NCBI GenBank assembly: GCA_017854255.1
Contig: JAFMIA010000003.1
Coordinates: forward strand, 1-64,000
Direction of reading: 5' to 3'
DNA: 64,000 nucleotides
DNA from: Pseudomonadales bacterium
Lineage (GTDB): Bacteria; Pseudomonadota; Gammaproteobacteria; Pseudomonadales; Azotimanducaceae
Numbering within the stretch: position 1 is the first letter of the stretch; every line of letters begins with the position of its first letter. The translations under genes and the position numbers were made by a program. Below, piece by piece: positions 48,833 through 58,075 of the stretch. The notes beneath the pieces were generated by a model. That model saw nothing but the letters and a program-made list of their open reading frames with translations. It was not told the DNA's origin and searched no databases.

Positions 48833-50129
48833 TTTTTGAGCCTCGACTGAAACAGGCGATCGATTCCATATGCGCGGTATGGGGAAACATATCGATCATC
48901 CCAAGATGATCCAACTGAAATCCGCCTGCACGCAGGATGTCCGCGTCCCGTCTCAGCGTCTTTGGATTACAGGACACGTAAACTATTTTGTTGCACGCGC
49001 TGGCAACGAGCTTCTGGCAAACCAGTTCCGCTCCGGACCTAGGTGGATCCAAAAGCGCTTTATTGATCTGGGGCAAAACAAGCGATGCGCTTTCAGATTG
49101 GTAGAGGTCCGCGACCTCAAAGGAGACATTGCCCAAACCATTGAGCTGGGCATTGCTACTGGCTCTGTCAACACTGGCTCTGGATGCTTCAAGACCAATC
49201 ACGCGAGCGGCCCGTTGTGCGACCGCCAGGGAGAAATTACCAATCCCGCAAAAGGCATCTAAGACCAAATCCTCCGAATTTAAGTCAAGCAAATCTAAGG
49301 CAAGGTTCACCATGTTTTGGTTCACGGCTTGGTTGACTTGGGTGAAGTCCATTGGATGAAACTCAAACACCAAGCCTTGATCGGTTAAGCGGTAATGCAA
49401 CAAGGGATTGGCACCGTCATCGAGGGGCTTAACCGAGTCAGGACCTTTGGATTGCAACAAAATCATAACCTTATGCGCGCCCTGAAATGCCGCGAACGCC
49501 GCCAAGTCCTCAGACGACAAAATTGCCAGATGCCGAACAACCAAGGCTACGGCGCCACTCGAGGCCGCCACTTCTATTTGAGGAATCGTGCTGCGACTGT
49601 CTAGGCCGTCAATCAGGCGAGACAGCGGCTCAATCAGTCTTGCAAGTTCAGGGACCAACACCTGACAGGACGTCATCTCGGTAATATAGGCTGAGCCGAC
49701 CTCTCGAAAACCAATCAAGGTTCGGCCCTTCTTAACAACATGCTTAACCCCAAGGCGGGCTTTACTCCGATAGCCAACTGCATCACCTGAAAGCGTCGGG
49801 ATCCACTGCTTGGGTGAGCAGTCATCGAACAAAGCCTGCAACCAATCACGCTTAAACGCCAGTTGCGCCGAACGATCAAAATGCTGGAAGGAGCAACCGC
49901 CACATTGCGCGGCGTGCGCGCACACAGGGATCACACGCGCCGGATGATCCTGTTCGATATTTTGAGCTTGACACACCCACTGACCCTTTTTTTTCTTCAA
50001 AGGAACAATAAGCGCTTGCTCTCCTGGCAAAAGCCCATGGATTGCAAATCGAGCGTCTTCGCTGACGCAGGTCCCCTCAATCGTCAAGGTATGTCCGACG
50101 TCGGTAAACGGCAGTTTCTTCTTTCGCAT
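48825..50129 (-). CDS. rlmD: 23S rRNA (uracil1939-C5)-methyltransferase RlmD
   Basis: A 434-residue enzyme: N-terminal TRAM domain, a 4Fe-4S site (CAHAAQCGGCSFQHF with a later Cys), and a methyltransferase domain with VLDAFCGIGNFSLAVAQ, LLDPPRSGAE and the nucleophile Cys in IVYVSCNPKTLRRD. It makes m5U1939. relA lies directly downstream and overlaps it, as in Pseudomonas. Confidence 0.96.
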   Translation of the reverse strand: MRKKKLPFTDVGHTLTIEGTCVSEDARFAIHGLLPGEQALIVPLKKKKGQWVCQAQNIEQDHPARVIPVCAHAAQCGGCSFQHFDRSAQLAFKRDWLQALFDDCSPKQWIPTLSGDAVGYRSKARLGVKHVVKKGRTLIGFREVGSAYITEMTSCQVLVPELARLIEPLSRLIDGLDSRSTIPQIEVAASSGAVALVVRHLAILSSEDLAAFAAFQGAHKVMILLQSKGPDSVKPLDDGANPLLHYRLTDQGLVFEFHPMDFTQVNQAVNQNMVNLALDLLDLNSEDLVLDAFCGIGNFSLAVAQRAARVIGLEASRASVDRASSNAQLNGLGNVSFEVADLYQSESASLVLPQINKALLDPPRSGAELVCQKLVASACNKIVYVSCNPKTLRRDADILRAGGFQLDHLGMIDMFPHTAHMESIACFSRGSKNG

Positions 50130-50191
50130 AATCGCAGCCGGTAGCGTTTGGTGGACAACCCCAGACTAACGTTCAGGGCCAAACCGGCATT

Positions 50192-51094
50192 TTATGCCAA
50201 GTCGGCAGTATATACACCCGTCGATAAGTAGCGATCGCCACGATCACAGATAATGGCAACAATCGTTGCATTTTCAACCAGCGCGCTGATCTTAAGCGCC
50301 GCCGCCACCGAGCCGCCGGACGAAACCCCAGCGAAGATCCCCTCCTCACGGGCCAGCCGGCGCATCATGGCCTCGGCATCCTTCTGATCGATATCCATGA
50401 CTCGATCGACGCCTTCTGGCCGATAAATCTTTGGAAGATAAGCTGTGGGCCAGCGCCGAATGCCAGGAATCGCTTGACCCTCAACGGGCTGCAAACCGAT
50501 AATTTCTACTTCAGGTTTGACTTCACCGAAGTATCGACCGACCCCCATAATGGTCCCGGTGGTTCCCATCGAGCTCACGAAATGCGTGACCTCGCCATTC
50601 GTCTGACGCATGATTTCTGGCCCCGTACCATGATAGTGCGCAAGTGGGTTATCAGGATTTGCAAATTGATCCAGCACAATACCGTCGCCGGCCTGCATCA
50701 TCGACTGTGCAAGATCGCGCGCGCCTTCCATGCCTTCTTGCTGTGTCACCAAAATGAGTTCTGCACCATAGGCCTGCATTGCCGCTTTGCGTTCGGCACT
50801 CATATGCGCGGGCATGATCAATTTCAAACGATATCCTTTTATCGCAGCCGCCATGGCCAAGGCGATTCCCGTGTTACCGCTGGTTGCCTCGATCAACACA
50901 TCTCCCGGTTGAATCACGCCGCGCTGTTCTGCGCGCTGAATCATGCTCAGGGCGGGTCTATCCTTGACCGAGCCGGCCGGGTTATTGCCCTCAAGCTTTG
51001 CGAGCACGGTGTTGCTGGTCACCCCTGGTAAGCGCTGTAAGCGAACCAAAGGGGTTTCTCCGACGCATTCCTCAATCGTTGGGTACTGGATAAT
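50192..51094 (-). CDS. cysM: Cysteine synthase B CysM, with non-ATG start
   Basis: A PLP enzyme of about 300 residues. Motifs: TPLVRLQRLPG, KLEGNNPAGSVKDRPA (PLP lysine), EATSGNTGIALA and SSMGTTGTIMG. It makes cysteine from O-acetylserine and sulfide. In frame, the family N-terminus (IIQYPTIEECVGETPLVRL) continues upstream of TTG 51049 to a TGA at 51109-51107, with no ATG, GTG or TTG in that stretch. AAGGAG (51103-51098) sits right before ATT (51094) and ATC (51091). I place the start at ATT 51094, or ATC 51091. The first Gly-Asn of the usual GNTPLV reads GE here. Confidence 0.9.
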   Translation of the reverse strand: MIQYPTIEECVGETPLVRLQRLPGVTSNTVLAKLEGNNPAGSVKDRPALSMIQRAEQRGVIQPGDVLIEATSGNTGIALAMAAAIKGYRLKLIMPAHMSAERKAAMQAYGAELILVTQQEGMEGARDLAQSMMQAGDGIVLDQFANPDNPLAHYHGTGPEIMRQTNGEVTHFVSSMGTTGTIMGVGRYFGEVKPEVEIIGLQPVEGQAIPGIRRWPTAYLPKIYRPEGVDRVMDIDQKDAEAMMRRLAREEGIFAGVSSGGSVAAALKISALVENATIVAIICDRGDRYLSTGVYTADLA

Positions 51095-51216
51095 GGGCTC
51101 CTTGCCTCACTGGCCGTTATGGATTACAAAAGCTTAATCGAATGCAGTCTTTCCTTGAACCATTGACTGCCTCTAAGCTCAGTTCAATTCGGAATAAGGA
51201 CATTTCAAAGGAAGCG

Positions 51217-51389
51217 ATGACGCAATCAAAAACCGAAAAGCGCACCATAAAAAGGTAATCAAGCAGGCTAAACGGGACAGGCCAGCCTACTGGCTCGATC
51301 ATAAGATTAAAGGCTTTGCACCGGACAGCACAGACGTTGAAACCCTCAAGACGGCAGTGCGACGATCAAGCAGGCTGACCCGTTTCTAA
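51217..51389 (+). pseudogene. Small basic-protein ORF with a -1 frameshift (missing A in an A-run?)
   Basis: ATG 51217 follows AAAGGAAGCG and reads MTQSKTEKRTIKR-stop. If the A-run at 51249-51253 had one more A, the frame would continue without a stop to TAA 51387: KKVIKQAKRDRPAYWLDHKI..., ending RRSSRLTRF, about 57 residues in all. The fused product has a protein-like composition. It could be a decayed gene, a sequencing error in a homopolymer, or a ribosomal slip site (AAAAAGG). I do not recognise the family. It lies between cysM and the Hpt gene, within the 340-bp gap 51095-51433. Confidence 0.45.
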
Positions 51390-51433
51390 CCTCGCACAAG
51401 GTCTTCGGTTGTTTTGCCGCCACGGGAGTCTTC

Positions 51434-52321
51434 ATGTCAAACAGTCATATTGCTGCGGATAGCCAATCCGTTATGGTCCAAGGCGAGCCCAAGACCCAAG
51501 CGCTCGCCCAATCGCAAAACCTCATCTTCGTATTGACCAGTTACGCGCTCGATCCAAATCGAGCCATACTGACGCGATTGCTCATCGATCTAGATCGAAA
51601 ATTTATGCTTTTACCGATCGAACGCTTTACCCAAAGCGCCATTAAGATCGCAAAGACAGATCTGATTCTCATTGATGCGGTTCACTTAAGTCAGGCAGGT
51701 TGCGCGAGTCGTGTCCCCAAACTTCTCTTTGACTATCAGGATGCGTGCGCCGTTGTCAGCGACAAGGGTAATCAGACGCCAAGCACGAATCCTGAAAGAT
51801 TTGTGTCCCATCAACAATTACGGCGACAGCTGTCTCTGCCGGCAACCGTTAACCGCCCTGCCTCCCCGCAGATCACCGTCTTAGACCACAATCAAACCCC
51901 ATCGCCAGAAAGGAACCTTTTAGCGGAAGCAGAGGTGGACGATAAGACGCCGGACTTAGCCTTGACGACCCCGAACTTGGAATCCCTGTTCGATCAAAAG
52001 CTCGCCATCGAACGCGCTCGCGGACAACGGAATTTGGCGATGGATCTATATCATCTACTCAAAGTCAGCCTCGAGGAGGACCTTGCTGATCTCGCGACGG
52101 CGCTTCGCGACAATGATTTGAGTCAGCTGCAACGCATATTACATAAATTATCCGGCGCGCTCGCGCTAACCGGTGCTCGTCAGCTAGAACAAGCTGTCGA
52201 GCGCGCCAAAAAGGCTTTAAAAACTGGCGAGGATCTCTCAGCGGCGCGCTCGGTCTTGCTTGCCGGTGAACCGCTATTGGCCCTGATGAACCATGTTTCG
52301 TGGGAGGCGCCGCCTAAGTAA
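51434..52321 (+). CDS. Receiver-like/Hpt phosphotransfer protein (BarA/GacS C-terminal-like)
   Basis: A 295-residue soluble protein. Residues 28-100 look like a degenerate receiver domain (NLIFVLTSYALDPNRAILTRLL ... DLILID with Asp81 at the phospho-acceptor place, but no acidic pair near residue 35). After a linker, residues 180-290 form an Hpt domain with a candidate phospho-histidine, His237, in ILHKLSGALALTGARQLE. It resembles the tail of BarA/GacS hybrid kinases, which usually sit next to cysM in this order. No sensor or kinase domain is coded here. It converges on acpS with an 8-bp overlap of stop regions. Confidence 0.75.
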   Translation: MSNSHIAADSQSVMVQGEPKTQALAQSQNLIFVLTSYALDPNRAILTRLLIDLDRKFMLLPIERFTQSAIKIAKTDLILIDAVHLSQAGCASRVPKLLFDYQDACAVVSDKGNQTPSTNPERFVSHQQLRRQLSLPATVNRPASPQITVLDHNQTPSPERNLLAEAEVDDKTPDLALTTPNLESLFDQKLAIERARGQRNLAMDLYHLLKVSLEEDLADLATALRDNDLSQLQRILHKLSGALALTGARQLEQAVERAKKALKTGEDLSAARSVLLAGEPLLALMNHVSWEAPPK

Positions 52322-52329
52322 TCGGCGCC
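52306..52329. terminator. GC-rich hairpin over the convergent Hpt/acpS stop codons
   Basis: GGCGCCG (52306-52312) and CGGCGCC (52323-52329) form a perfect 7-bp stem whose 10-nt loop holds both stop codons. There is no U-run, so it is either a weak two-way terminator or an mRNA 3'-end stabiliser. Confidence 0.45.
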
Positions 52330-52715
52330 AAGCCCTCGGCGATGGCCACGCTCACGACGAACCCTGCCTCATCACTGAGTGATAGATGCCAGCGCTGAAC
52401 ACCCAGACTGGCCGCTTTCGTTAAAGCCTCGCGCAATAACTTGACACTGGGTTGTCCGGCACTATTTCGCAGAACTTCGATTCGATTAAACTGCACGCCT
52501 TCGCGCATACCGGTACCCAGCGCTTTACTCACAGCCTCCTTTGCCGCAAATTGCTTTGCCACATAGGCAGTCCTGCTAGGCCCAACTTCGAATGCGTCAA
52601 ACCGCGCGCGCTCGGCCTGGCTCAAGATTCGACCAACAAATCGATCCGGATGTCTTGCTAAGACCCGAGCAATCCGATCAATGCAGACGAGGTCTGTACC
52701 AACACCAATAATCAT
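52314..52715 (-). CDS. acpS: Holo-[acyl-carrier-protein] synthase
   Basis: A 133-residue AcpS with [14 protein letters not shown], the Mg-binding Asp in GTDLV, and QFAAKEAVSKALGTGM (Glu). It transfers phosphopantetheine to ACP. It overlaps recO by 4 bp; pdxJ normally lies between recO and acpS but is missing here. The end of the protein overlaps the convergent Hpt gene. Confidence 0.96.
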   Translation of the reverse strand: MIIGVGTDLVCIDRIARVLARHPDRFVGRILSQAERARFDAFEVGPSRTAYVAKQFAAKEAVSKALGTGMREGVQFNRIEVLRNSAGQPSVKLLREALTKAASLGVQRWHLSLSDEAGFVVSVAIAEGLAPIT

Positions 52716-53428
52716 AATTGAGGCGACTCCAACAAATCTCGCGCCTTTAACGGTCGACCACCCAACAAATGATGAACAACTTGCCGAACCACTAACTTAA
52801 CAATTTTGGCACCCTGATCACTCATAATCCCATCTCCCAAAGCAATCAGGTCAGCGCCGCTATAACCAGAACCCTCCGGCCGAGCTAGCCAGCGAAACCC
52901 TTGTTCCGGGAAGAAGTCGTACTGCCCCTCAATCTTTATCGTGGTTTGTCGACTCGCATCGAACCGAAAATCAATACCAAACCCGAGCTCCGCCAACATC
53001 GCTAATTCAAAAATACGGAGCGCTTTCAAATCGAGCGGCGTCACCCTCAGCGTCCGAATCAATCGATCATAGGCATCGAATAAAGCGCTTTGGGCCTCAA
53101 ACCGCCCCACCAAACGGTAAATCAATTCATTGACATACAGCCCAACAATCGCAGCTTGTCCCACAAGCGGCACGTAATCTCCAAGACTTTCTATTACCTT
53201 CGCCGTTGCAAGCTCCCCGCGACTTAACCGTTGAACGGCTAACTTGCGAAACAAGTGCAACTCTGCCCGGCTTGATAGTTGTTTTTTTTGCTGACGGCGA
53301 ATTCCCTTAAACAGCAAAGCGCATCGTCCTTGATCTCGTGAAAAAAACTCAACGAGCAGACTCGTTTCTTGAAACTTACGGGTATGCAGAACATAACCCG
53401 TTAAACAATCGGTTTCAGATATCGTCAT
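52712..53428 (-). CDS. recO: DNA repair protein RecO
   Basis: A 238-residue RecO: N-terminal OB fold ([36 protein letters not shown]), then the helical domain ([28 protein letters not shown]). The C-terminal zinc-binding cysteines seen in some RecO are not present. RecO loads RecA on SSB-coated DNA with RecR. It overlaps the end of era by 14 bp. Confidence 0.94.
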   Translation of the reverse strand: MTISETDCLTGYVLHTRKFQETSLLVEFFSRDQGRCALLFKGIRRQQKKQLSSRAELHLFRKLAVQRLSRGELATAKVIESLGDYVPLVGQAAIVGLYVNELIYRLVGRFEAQSALFDAYDRLIRTLRVTPLDLKALRIFELAMLAELGFGIDFRFDASRQTTIKIEGQYDFFPEQGFRWLARPEGSGYSGADLIALGDGIMSDQGAKIVKLVVRQVVHHLLGGRPLKARDLLESPQL

Positions 53429-54314
53429 AGCCTAGGCTCTTGAGGGCTCGATCACTGTCCGACCAACCCGATTTCACCTTAACCCAAGTATTCAGCATCA
53501 CCTTTTGCGCCAGTAATGCTTCGAGATCCTTTCGTGCCTCGATCCCAATTTGCTTCAATCGTTTACCTTGGCTACCGATCAAAATACTTTTCTGACCCTC
53601 GCGCTCGACGAAAATCGTCGCTGTAATGTGGGCAACACCCCGTTCTTCCTTAAAGGCATCAATCTGAATGGTTAACGCATAGGGCAACTCGTCACCGAGC
53701 TGGCGCATCAACTTTTCTCGGATAATCTCTGAGGCTAAAAACCGTTCACTACGATCGGTCACCTGATCCTTCTGAAAGTAAAATGGACTTTTAGGCAGAT
53801 GCGCACAGACGTCTGCCTCTAGCGCCTCTAGGTTATCGCGCTTTTCACCAGAAATGGGCATTACGACCGCTTTGGGCGAGCGGGCTTGCAACGACGCAAG
53901 CAGCGGTAGCAAGCTGCCTTTATCTTTCATCAAATCGACTTTATTGACCGCGATGATCAAGTGCGCCTTCGTACCTTGAATGGCATCTTCGACAAGTTGA
54001 TCATCTTCATTCCAATTTTTACGATCCAGGACAAAGATCACGACATCAACATCCCGAATCACGCTCAACGCATTCCGGTTCATGTAACGATTTATCGCGC
54101 GCTTACCCGCCACATGAATCCCTGGTGTGTCGACATAGAGAATCTGATCACCCTGGGTTGTCTTGATCCCAAGCAATTGATGCCGAGTGGTTTGGGGCTT
54201 TCTCGACGTGATACTTAACTTTTGCTCGAGCAAGGCATTCAACAAGGTCGACTTACCAACATTCGGGCGGCCTACTATCGCCACATAACCACAACGCGTC
54301 TTAACTTCATCCAT
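53415..54314 (-). CDS. era: GTPase Era
   Basis: An Era GTPase of 299 residues. G1 [11 protein letters not shown]2 area [12 protein letters not shown]3 VDTPGIH, G4 NKVDLMK, and a KH domain with [26 protein letters not shown]. It matures 16S rRNA and 30S subunits. The frame runs back to 54479, but ATG 54314 overlaps the rnc stop by 8 bp and gives the usual start ([15 protein letters not shown]), so I use it. Confidence 0.97.
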   Translation of the reverse strand: MDEVKTRCGYVAIVGRPNVGKSTLLNALLEQKLSITSRKPQTTRHQLLGIKTTQGDQILYVDTPGIHVAGKRAINRYMNRNALSVIRDVDVVIFVLDRKNWNEDDQLVEDAIQGTKAHLIIAVNKVDLMKDKGSLLPLLASLQARSPKAVVMPISGEKRDNLEALEADVCAHLPKSPFYFQKDQVTDRSERFLASEIIREKLMRQLGDELPYALTIQIDAFKEERGVAHITATIFVEREGQKSILIGSQGKRLKQIGIEARKDLEALLAQKVMLNTWVKVKSGWSDSDRALKSLGYDDI

Positions 54315-55002
54315 TTGGTTTCTCTCGATGTAGTTGTGCAAGGCAAGTTTCGGCGGCTTTTTGCTCCGCTTGTTTAATTGAGTCGCCCTCTGCAACCGCG
54401 GGGGTTGCAAGCAACTGACAGGTGCACGTGACGGTAAATCGCTGCTGATGACCGAGGCCCGTGGTTTGAAGTAACGCATAGGTCGGTAGGGGCATGCCCT
54501 CGGCCTGCAAAAACTCCTGCAACGCCGTTTTGGAATCCTTGATCACACGACGCGCATCCAAACGGTTAAACTGATCTTCAAACCAGTCTGTGATGAGCTC
54601 GGTCACAGTCTGTAATCCCGCCTCCAGATAGATCGCGCCGAGAATCGCCTCAAGGCTATCCGCCAGGATAGAGTCTCTCTCCCAACCGCCGGACTGCCGT
54701 TCACCCGGGCCCAGGATCAGGTGCCGCCCGACCCCAAGCTCGCGCGCCTTGCTGGCCAAGCTCTCTTTCCGAACCAACTGCGCTCGAAATCGGCTTAACC
54801 GGCCCTCATCAACCCCTGGAAACTGGTGATACAACCGATGCGTCACCACAAGTTCCAAAACGGCGTCACCCAGGAATTCTAGACGTTCATTATGAAGCCC
54901 TGCGGCACTGCGATGGGTCAGCGCTAGTTTGAGACCGGTAACGTCGGTAAAAACGTAACCTAATTGCGCTTGTAGTTGTTCTATCTTGTCTTGGGCCGGC
55001 AA
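54307..55002 (-). CDS. rnc: Ribonuclease III
   Basis: A 231-residue RNase III. The catalytic block is [17 protein letters not shown], a second acidic site is [15 protein letters not shown], and the dsRNA-binding domain is [18 protein letters not shown]. It cuts rRNA precursors and other dsRNA. The only usable start is TTG 55002, four bases after the upstream gene's TGA, with no clear Shine-Dalgarno, suggesting coupling. era follows with an 8-bp overlap. Confidence 0.96.
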   Translation of the reverse strand: MPAQDKIEQLQAQLGYVFTDVTGLKLALTHRSAAGLHNERLEFLGDAVLELVVTHRLYHQFPGVDEGRLSRFRAQLVRKESLASKARELGVGRHLILGPGERQSGGWERDSILADSLEAILGAIYLEAGLQTVTELITDWFEDQFNRLDARRVIKDSKTALQEFLQAEGMPLPTYALLQTTGLGHQQRFTVTCTCQLLATPAVAEGDSIKQAEQKAAETCLAQLHREKPNG

Positions 55003-55006
55003 AATA

Positions 55007-55381
55007 TCAATCGTCTAATCGAATCGAGTCATCAAAGGCAATGACATAGTCTATGTTCACTGCCAAATCCCCACGCACCTCGTATTGCAGGCGCACAACC
55101 GACCGGTCCGATCCCGATTCTAATTCGAATCGATTTTCTTTAATAAAATCGTGCAGGTTGTTCAATTTAAACCGCCGTTCAATCATTGTTTGCAGCGCAT
55201 CAGATTCTAATTGAGACGTCTCAGGGCTTTGCGCGAGGTCTTCCACAATCGAAATCGCCGTTCGATGATCCCAATAGACTGGCACAAATTTAGCGCCAAT
55301 CGAACCGACAGCAATACAGATCGACAACCAAATCAGAATTTCACTAAAGGCCAACCCTTCGGTCTTTCTGACAAAAGTCAT
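55007..55381 (-). CDS. DUF4845 membrane protein
   Basis: A protein of 124 residues with one N-terminal membrane segment (FSEILIWLSICIAVGSIGAKFVPVYW) and a charged C-terminal part on the periplasmic side. It matches the DUF4845 family found between lepB and rnc in gammaproteobacteria (PA0769-like). It resembles pilin-like N-termini, but its function is unknown. Start ATG 55381 fits better than 55390. Confidence 0.85.
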   Translation of the reverse strand: MTFVRKTEGLAFSEILIWLSICIAVGSIGAKFVPVYWDHRTAISIVEDLAQSPETSQLESDALQTMIERRFKLNNLHDFIKENRFELESGSDRSVVRLQYEVRGDLAVNIDYVIAFDDSIRLDD

Positions 55382-55391
55382 CTCGACCACT

Positions 55392-56171
55392 TTATTTTAT
55401 CCAACCGTTTCGCGAGAAATTGGGTAACGATAACCCGGGCTCCTTGTGCAGCCAGACCGCGAAGGCCTTACCGACAATCTTATCTTCTGAGGCAAAGCCC
55501 CAATACCGACTATCGCTGCTTTGATCACGATTGTCGCCCATCATAAAATAATGGCCGCTGGGCACTAACCATTCCTGGACTCTCGCATCCTGGTATTGGT
55601 TTCGATGGATCTCATGTTGCGACGACCCAAATACCTCGCTAAATCGCAATTGTTCTGGCCGAGTGTTCGGCACTTCCCCAAGGTAGGTCTGCACCTGCTC
55701 AACATTATTAATATAGAGCACCTTATTCTGGTACCGAACCCGGTCGCCTGGGAGCCCCACCACGCGTTTGATGAAATAGTCTTCCTGATGGGGCGGAATA
55801 AACACCATCGCGTCACCGCGAGCCGGTTCGCCGACCTCAAAGACTTTGGTCCCAACAACCGGCAACCGAATACCATAGGCAAACTTATTGACCAAAATAA
55901 AGTCACCGACCTCAAGCGTTGGAATCATAGAGCCTGAAGGAATCTGAAACGGCTCCGCGAGGAAAGAACGCAAGATCAAAACAAACAACAGTACGGGAAA
56001 AAAGGAGATCGCGTATTCCACAACCGCAGGTTGAGCGAGATTGCTTTGATCAGGACTGTCTTCGGCTTTGGGTCGCCGAGGCGCAAGCCAATAGGCTTCA
56101 AACAGCCAGATCAGGCCGCACCCACCGGTTAACAGGACCAAAATCAAGGGGAAGTTAATACTCAAATCCAT
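55392..56171 (-). CDS. lepB: Signal peptidase I
   Basis: A 259-residue SPase I: one segment at the N-terminus, a second at VVEYAISFFPVLLFVLILRSFL, then the catalytic Ser in QIPSGSMIPTLEVGDFILVNKF, the Lys in DYFIKRVVGLPGDRV, and box E MGDNRDQSSDSRYWG. It cleaves signal peptides of exported proteins. It is coded between lepA and the DUF4845 gene. Confidence 0.97.
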   Translation of the reverse strand: MDLSINFPLILVLLTGGCGLIWLFEAYWLAPRRPKAEDSPDQSNLAQPAVVEYAISFFPVLLFVLILRSFLAEPFQIPSGSMIPTLEVGDFILVNKFAYGIRLPVVGTKVFEVGEPARGDAMVFIPPHQEDYFIKRVVGLPGDRVRYQNKVLYINNVEQVQTYLGEVPNTRPEQLRFSEVFGSSQHEIHRNQYQDARVQEWLVPSGHYFMMGDNRDQSSDSRYWGFASEDKIVGKAFAVWLHKEPGLSLPNFSRNGWIK

Positions 56172-56198
56172 TGGCTTGCCTCCTTGGCCGGAACACGC

Positions 56199-57992
56199 TC
56201 AGCGGTCGACTTTCAGCACCGCTAAAAATGCTTCTTGTGGAATTTCAACACTACCCACCTGTTTCATTCTGCGTTTACCCGCTTTTTGTTTCTCGAGCAG
56301 TTTCTTCTTTCGGGTGATATCGCCACCATAGCATTTCGCTGTGACATTTTTTCGAAGCGCTTTAACCGTCTGACGCGCAATAATCTGTCCACCAATCGCC
56401 GCTTGGATCGCCACATCAAACATTTGCCTCGGAATCAGTTCCTTCATCTTGCTGGTAAGGGCCATACCTTTACTTCTGGAGTCTTCTGTATGAACGATAA
56501 TCGCCAGCGCATCGACTCGATCGCCATTGATCAAAACATCTAAACGCGCCAGTTTCGCCGCTTGAAAGCGCACAAAGCTATAGTCAAGTGACGCATAACC
56601 GCGTGATACAGATTTAATTCTGTCAAAGAAATCCAGAACGACTTCATTCATTGGCAACTCATAAGCCAAGGAGACTTGCTTACCCACAAACTGCATATCT
56701 TTTTGAACGCCACGCCGCTCCTCGCACAAAACAATCACGTTGCCTAAATGCTCCGAGGGCACCAAGATATTCGCTAAGACAATCGGTTCACGCATTTCTT
56801 GAATACTACCCATGTCGGGTAGCTGCGATGGATTATCAACGCTAATGACCTCATTTCCCTTTGTGAGCACCTCATAGACCACCGTTGGCGCGGAGGTAAT
56901 CAGATCCAGGTCATACTCGCGCTCTAAGCGCTCCTGAACGATTTCCATATGGAGCATGCCCAGAAACCCACAGCGAAACCCACTGCCCAAGGCATCGGAG
57001 CTTTCTGGCTCATAGATCAAGGAAGCATCGTTCAGGGTGAGTTTTTCTAGGGCATCTCGAAAATTATTAAAGTCATCTGCACTGACCGTAAACATGCCGG
57101 CATAGACTTGCGGGCTGACCCGTTCAAAGCCAGGCAAGGCCTCGGTGCCTGCCCCAGGGCTCACAATGGTATCCCCAACAGGTGCACCTCGCACCTCTTT
57201 AATCCCGGCCACAACAAACCCCACTTCCCCTGACGCAAGGCTGTCAGTTTCGGTCCGCTTGGGCGTAAAGATACCCACCGCATCGGCTTGGTGGGTCTTG
57301 CCGGTTGAATGAATAATGAACTTATCTTTCTTCTTGATCCGGCCCTTAATCACTTTAATGAGCGATACCACACCCAAATAATTGTCGAACCAAGAGTCGA
57401 TGATCAGTGCTTGGAGCGGCTCTTCTCGATAATCTTTTGGTGGTGGGATCAGCTCAACCAAACTTTCCAACAAGTCCCGAACGCCAACACCCGTTTTGGC
57501 ACTAACCGAAATCGCAGCACTGGCGTCAATGCCAATAATTTCTTCAATTTCCTGACAAACCCGCTCTGGCTCCGCTTGGGGTAAATCAATTTTGTTCAAG
57601 ACCGGCAGGACCTCAAGCCCCTGACCTACCGCTGTGTAACAATTTGCAACCGATTGCGCCTCAACGCCTTGTGCTGCGTCAACCACCAGTAAAGCGCCCT
57701 CACAGGCCGCCAAGGAGCGGGAGACTTCATAACTAAAGTCAACATGCCCAGGGGTATCAATGATGTTGAGCTGATAAACCTGGCCATCGGCTGCAGGGTA
57801 ATTTAAGGAGACACTTTGCGCTTTAATCGTGATCCCACGCTCTCGCTCGATATCCATCGAGTCCAGTACCTGGCTCGCCATTTCTCGTTCGCTCAGACCG
57901 CCGCAGAGCTGGATAAAGCGGTCAGCCAGGGTCGACTTCCCATGATCAATATGGGCGATAATCGAAAAATTTCGGATAAATTTAGGATCCAT
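56199..57992 (-). CDS. lepA: Elongation factor 4 (LepA)
   Basis: About 597 residues. G1 [11 protein letters not shown]3 DTPGHVDF, G4 NKIDLP, and the LepA-specific C-terminal end with [25 protein letters not shown]. It acts on stalled or mispositioned ribosomes. It follows mucD and precedes lepB. The start ATG at 57992 lies one codon after a TTG at 57995. Confidence 0.98.
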   Translation of the reverse strand: MDPKFIRNFSIIAHIDHGKSTLADRFIQLCGGLSEREMASQVLDSMDIERERGITIKAQSVSLNYPAADGQVYQLNIIDTPGHVDFSYEVSRSLAACEGALLVVDAAQGVEAQSVANCYTAVGQGLEVLPVLNKIDLPQAEPERVCQEIEEIIGIDASAAISVSAKTGVGVRDLLESLVELIPPPKDYREEPLQALIIDSWFDNYLGVVSLIKVIKGRIKKKDKFIIHSTGKTHQADAVGIFTPKRTETDSLASGEVGFVVAGIKEVRGAPVGDTIVSPGAGTEALPGFERVSPQVYAGMFTVSADDFNNFRDALEKLTLNDASLIYEPESSDALGSGFRCGFLGMLHMEIVQERLEREYDLDLITSAPTVVYEVLTKGNEVISVDNPSQLPDMGSIQEMREPIVLANILVPSEHLGNVIVLCEERRGVQKDMQFVGKQVSLAYELPMNEVVLDFFDRIKSVSRGYASLDYSFVRFQAAKLARLDVLINGDRVDALAIIVHTEDSRSKGMALTSKMKELIPRQMFDVAIQAAIGGQIIARQTVKALRKNVTAKCYGGDITRKKKLLEKQKAGKRRMKQVGSVEIPQEAFLAVLKVDR

Positions 57993-58075
57993 CAAAACGG
58001 TACTAACCCTAGGAAATGCGGCGGAGTCTAATGGAAATCACTGGATTTCGCCATCAGACTTCCCGGATCTTGCCG

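Noticed and set aside
51117-51302. Minus-strand 61-codon ORF between cysM and the Hpt gene
   Set aside because: Antisense to the better supported frameshifted plus-strand ORF; no Shine-Dalgarno.
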